Source of the DNA: Candidatus Dormiibacterota bacterium
GTDB lineage: Bacteria > Chloroflexota > Dormibacteria > Aeolococcales > Aeolococcaceae
NCBI GenBank assembly: GCA_027451645.1
Contig: DAIDIX010000016.1
Location: 1,739-6,917, forward strand
Direction of reading: 5' to 3'
DNA: 5,179 nt
The notes beneath the pieces are model-generated. The model ran no database searches, was not told the DNA's origin, and saw only the letters and a list, made by a program, of their open reading frames with translations. The translations under genes were made by a program, and so were the position numbers. Of this stretch, positions 4,547 to 5,179 are shown one piece after another (positions within the stretch are counted from its first letter, which is position 1; each line of letters begins with the position of its first letter).

Positions 4547-5179
4547 TCACACATTGAGCCGTTCCCTGCTGGCTCCCTCTTCCAGATGCTGTGCATCCGT
4601 TCTGGCCAGCACAGCTGCACTGGACAATGACTTCTTCTGGTCCTTCCTTGCCTGCCGTGCTGCCTTCTCTCTCCTGTCGAGGATGGGCTTGATGTAGAGC
4701 TTCAGAATGATCCCCAGCATGATGAGGAAGAATGACACATACACGAGGGTGACACCACTGTCCTTCGAAATCTGGAAGAGGGAATACGGCTTCAGTGAGG
4801 TAAAGGAGATGGTGAAAGGCACCTCCTTGCCATTTGCTCCAGGAAGCTGGAGCTTCAGTGTCGTTCCCAGTGGAATGTATACCTCCTGGCCATTCTGGAA
4901 ATAGGGAACCATCTGGGATACGTCAAGCGTGTCGACATTCTGGGGAACGCCGCTTGTGAGACCGAGGTTGCCAATGAACAGCTGCATTCCCACAACAGGA
5001 TTGTTTGCAACGCCACCTCCAGGTGCATAGGTGGTTCCAATCGTGTTGAGCTGTCCCGCATTCGTGACAGGAACGATTGGCCGTGCATCCGGGAGCATGA
5101 CCATCTGCGCTCCCAGCTGGAGTGGATGCTTGGCTCCCGGCACCGTATAGTTGAAATCGGGAACCTTGAGCACGCATGT
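4547..5179 (-). CDS. resB: ResB-like cytochrome c biogenesis protein, C-terminal part (gene runs off the right edge)
   Basis: The frame is open from the right edge to TGA at 4549-4547, giving 210 residues; the N-terminus with its first membrane helices lies outside the window. The GTG at 5173 is internal, not a start. ResB (Ccs1) works with CcsA/ResC in System II, delivering haem across the membrane to apocytochromes c. In residues counted from 5173, an extracytoplasmic region includes VVGMQLFIGNLGLTSGVPQN (60-79), LDVSQM (83-88) and FTISFTSLKPYSLFQISKDSG (120-140). A membrane helix follows at about 141-161, then a charged cytoplasmic tail rich in Lys, Arg and Glu (about 162-208). The pattern 'GxLGLxxGxPQxVxxLD' and the strand before the last helix match actinobacterial ResB as I remember it. 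Confidence 0.75.
   Translation of the reverse strand, partial: TCVLKVPDFNYTVPGAKHPLQLGAQMVMLPDARPIVPVTNAGQLNTIGTTYAPGGGVANNPVVGMQLFIGNLGLTSGVPQNVDTLDVSQMVPYFQNGQEVYIPLGTTLKLQLPGANGKEVPFTISFTSLKPYSLFQISKDSGVTLVYVSFFLIMLGIILKLYIKPILDRREKAARQARKDQKKSLSSAAVLARTDAQHLEEGASRERLNV

Noticed and set aside
1..5179. CRISPR array, tRNA or rRNA, transposase or attachment sites
   Set aside because: No regularly spaced repeats, cloverleaf-like segments, transposase motifs or flanking duplications were found on reading both strands.

Overview
The window holds a compact Tad (tight adherence / Flp) pilus gene cluster on the minus strand. It is flanked on the left by a small unrecognised plus-strand gene and on the right by a histidine-phosphatase gene that converges on a cytochrome c biogenesis gene (resB-like). 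Base composition by eye is moderate, with mixed G/C and A/T third positions. The Tad proteins are the divergent TadB/TadC/CpaB types seen in Actinobacteriota and Chloroflexota. The ResB C-terminus and its neighbouring phosphatase resemble the actinobacterial arrangement (for example the Rv0525-Rv0529 region of Mycobacterium). I therefore infer an actinobacterial or Chloroflexota-like environmental bacterium. This is an inference; no rRNA or marker gene is present.

Layout, left to right. Positions 1-80 are probably the C-terminal tail of an upstream plus-strand gene. Positions 133-567 encode a 144-residue protein that I read, tentatively, as a shortened and degenerate GGDEF-like domain. Positions 593-635 are a strong inverted repeat between convergent genes. 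The minus strand then carries, in transcription order, cpaB (3715-2903), tadB (2887-1901), tadC (1896-964) and a Flp-type pilin (873-658). The gaps of 15 and 4 nt between the first three indicate one operon. The pilin sits 90 bp further on and has its own extended -10 promoter, which overlaps a perfect 7+7 dyad that looks like an operator.

The divergent region 3716-3880 contains two perfect inverted repeats. It precedes the plus-strand histidine phosphatase (3881-4546, or 3842-4546 with an upstream GTG). That gene ends directly against the stop codon of the minus-strand resB-like gene, which runs off the right edge.

How they work together: CpaB is a periplasmic or surface-side Tad assembly factor, TadB and TadC form the inner-membrane platform, and the pilin is the subunit. 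The ATPase (TadA/CpaF), TadZ/CpaE and the prepilin peptidase, which usually accompany these genes, are not in the window. ResB belongs to the System II haem-attachment pathway and is functionally separate from the pilus. No RNA genes, CRISPR arrays, insertion sequences or transposases were seen.
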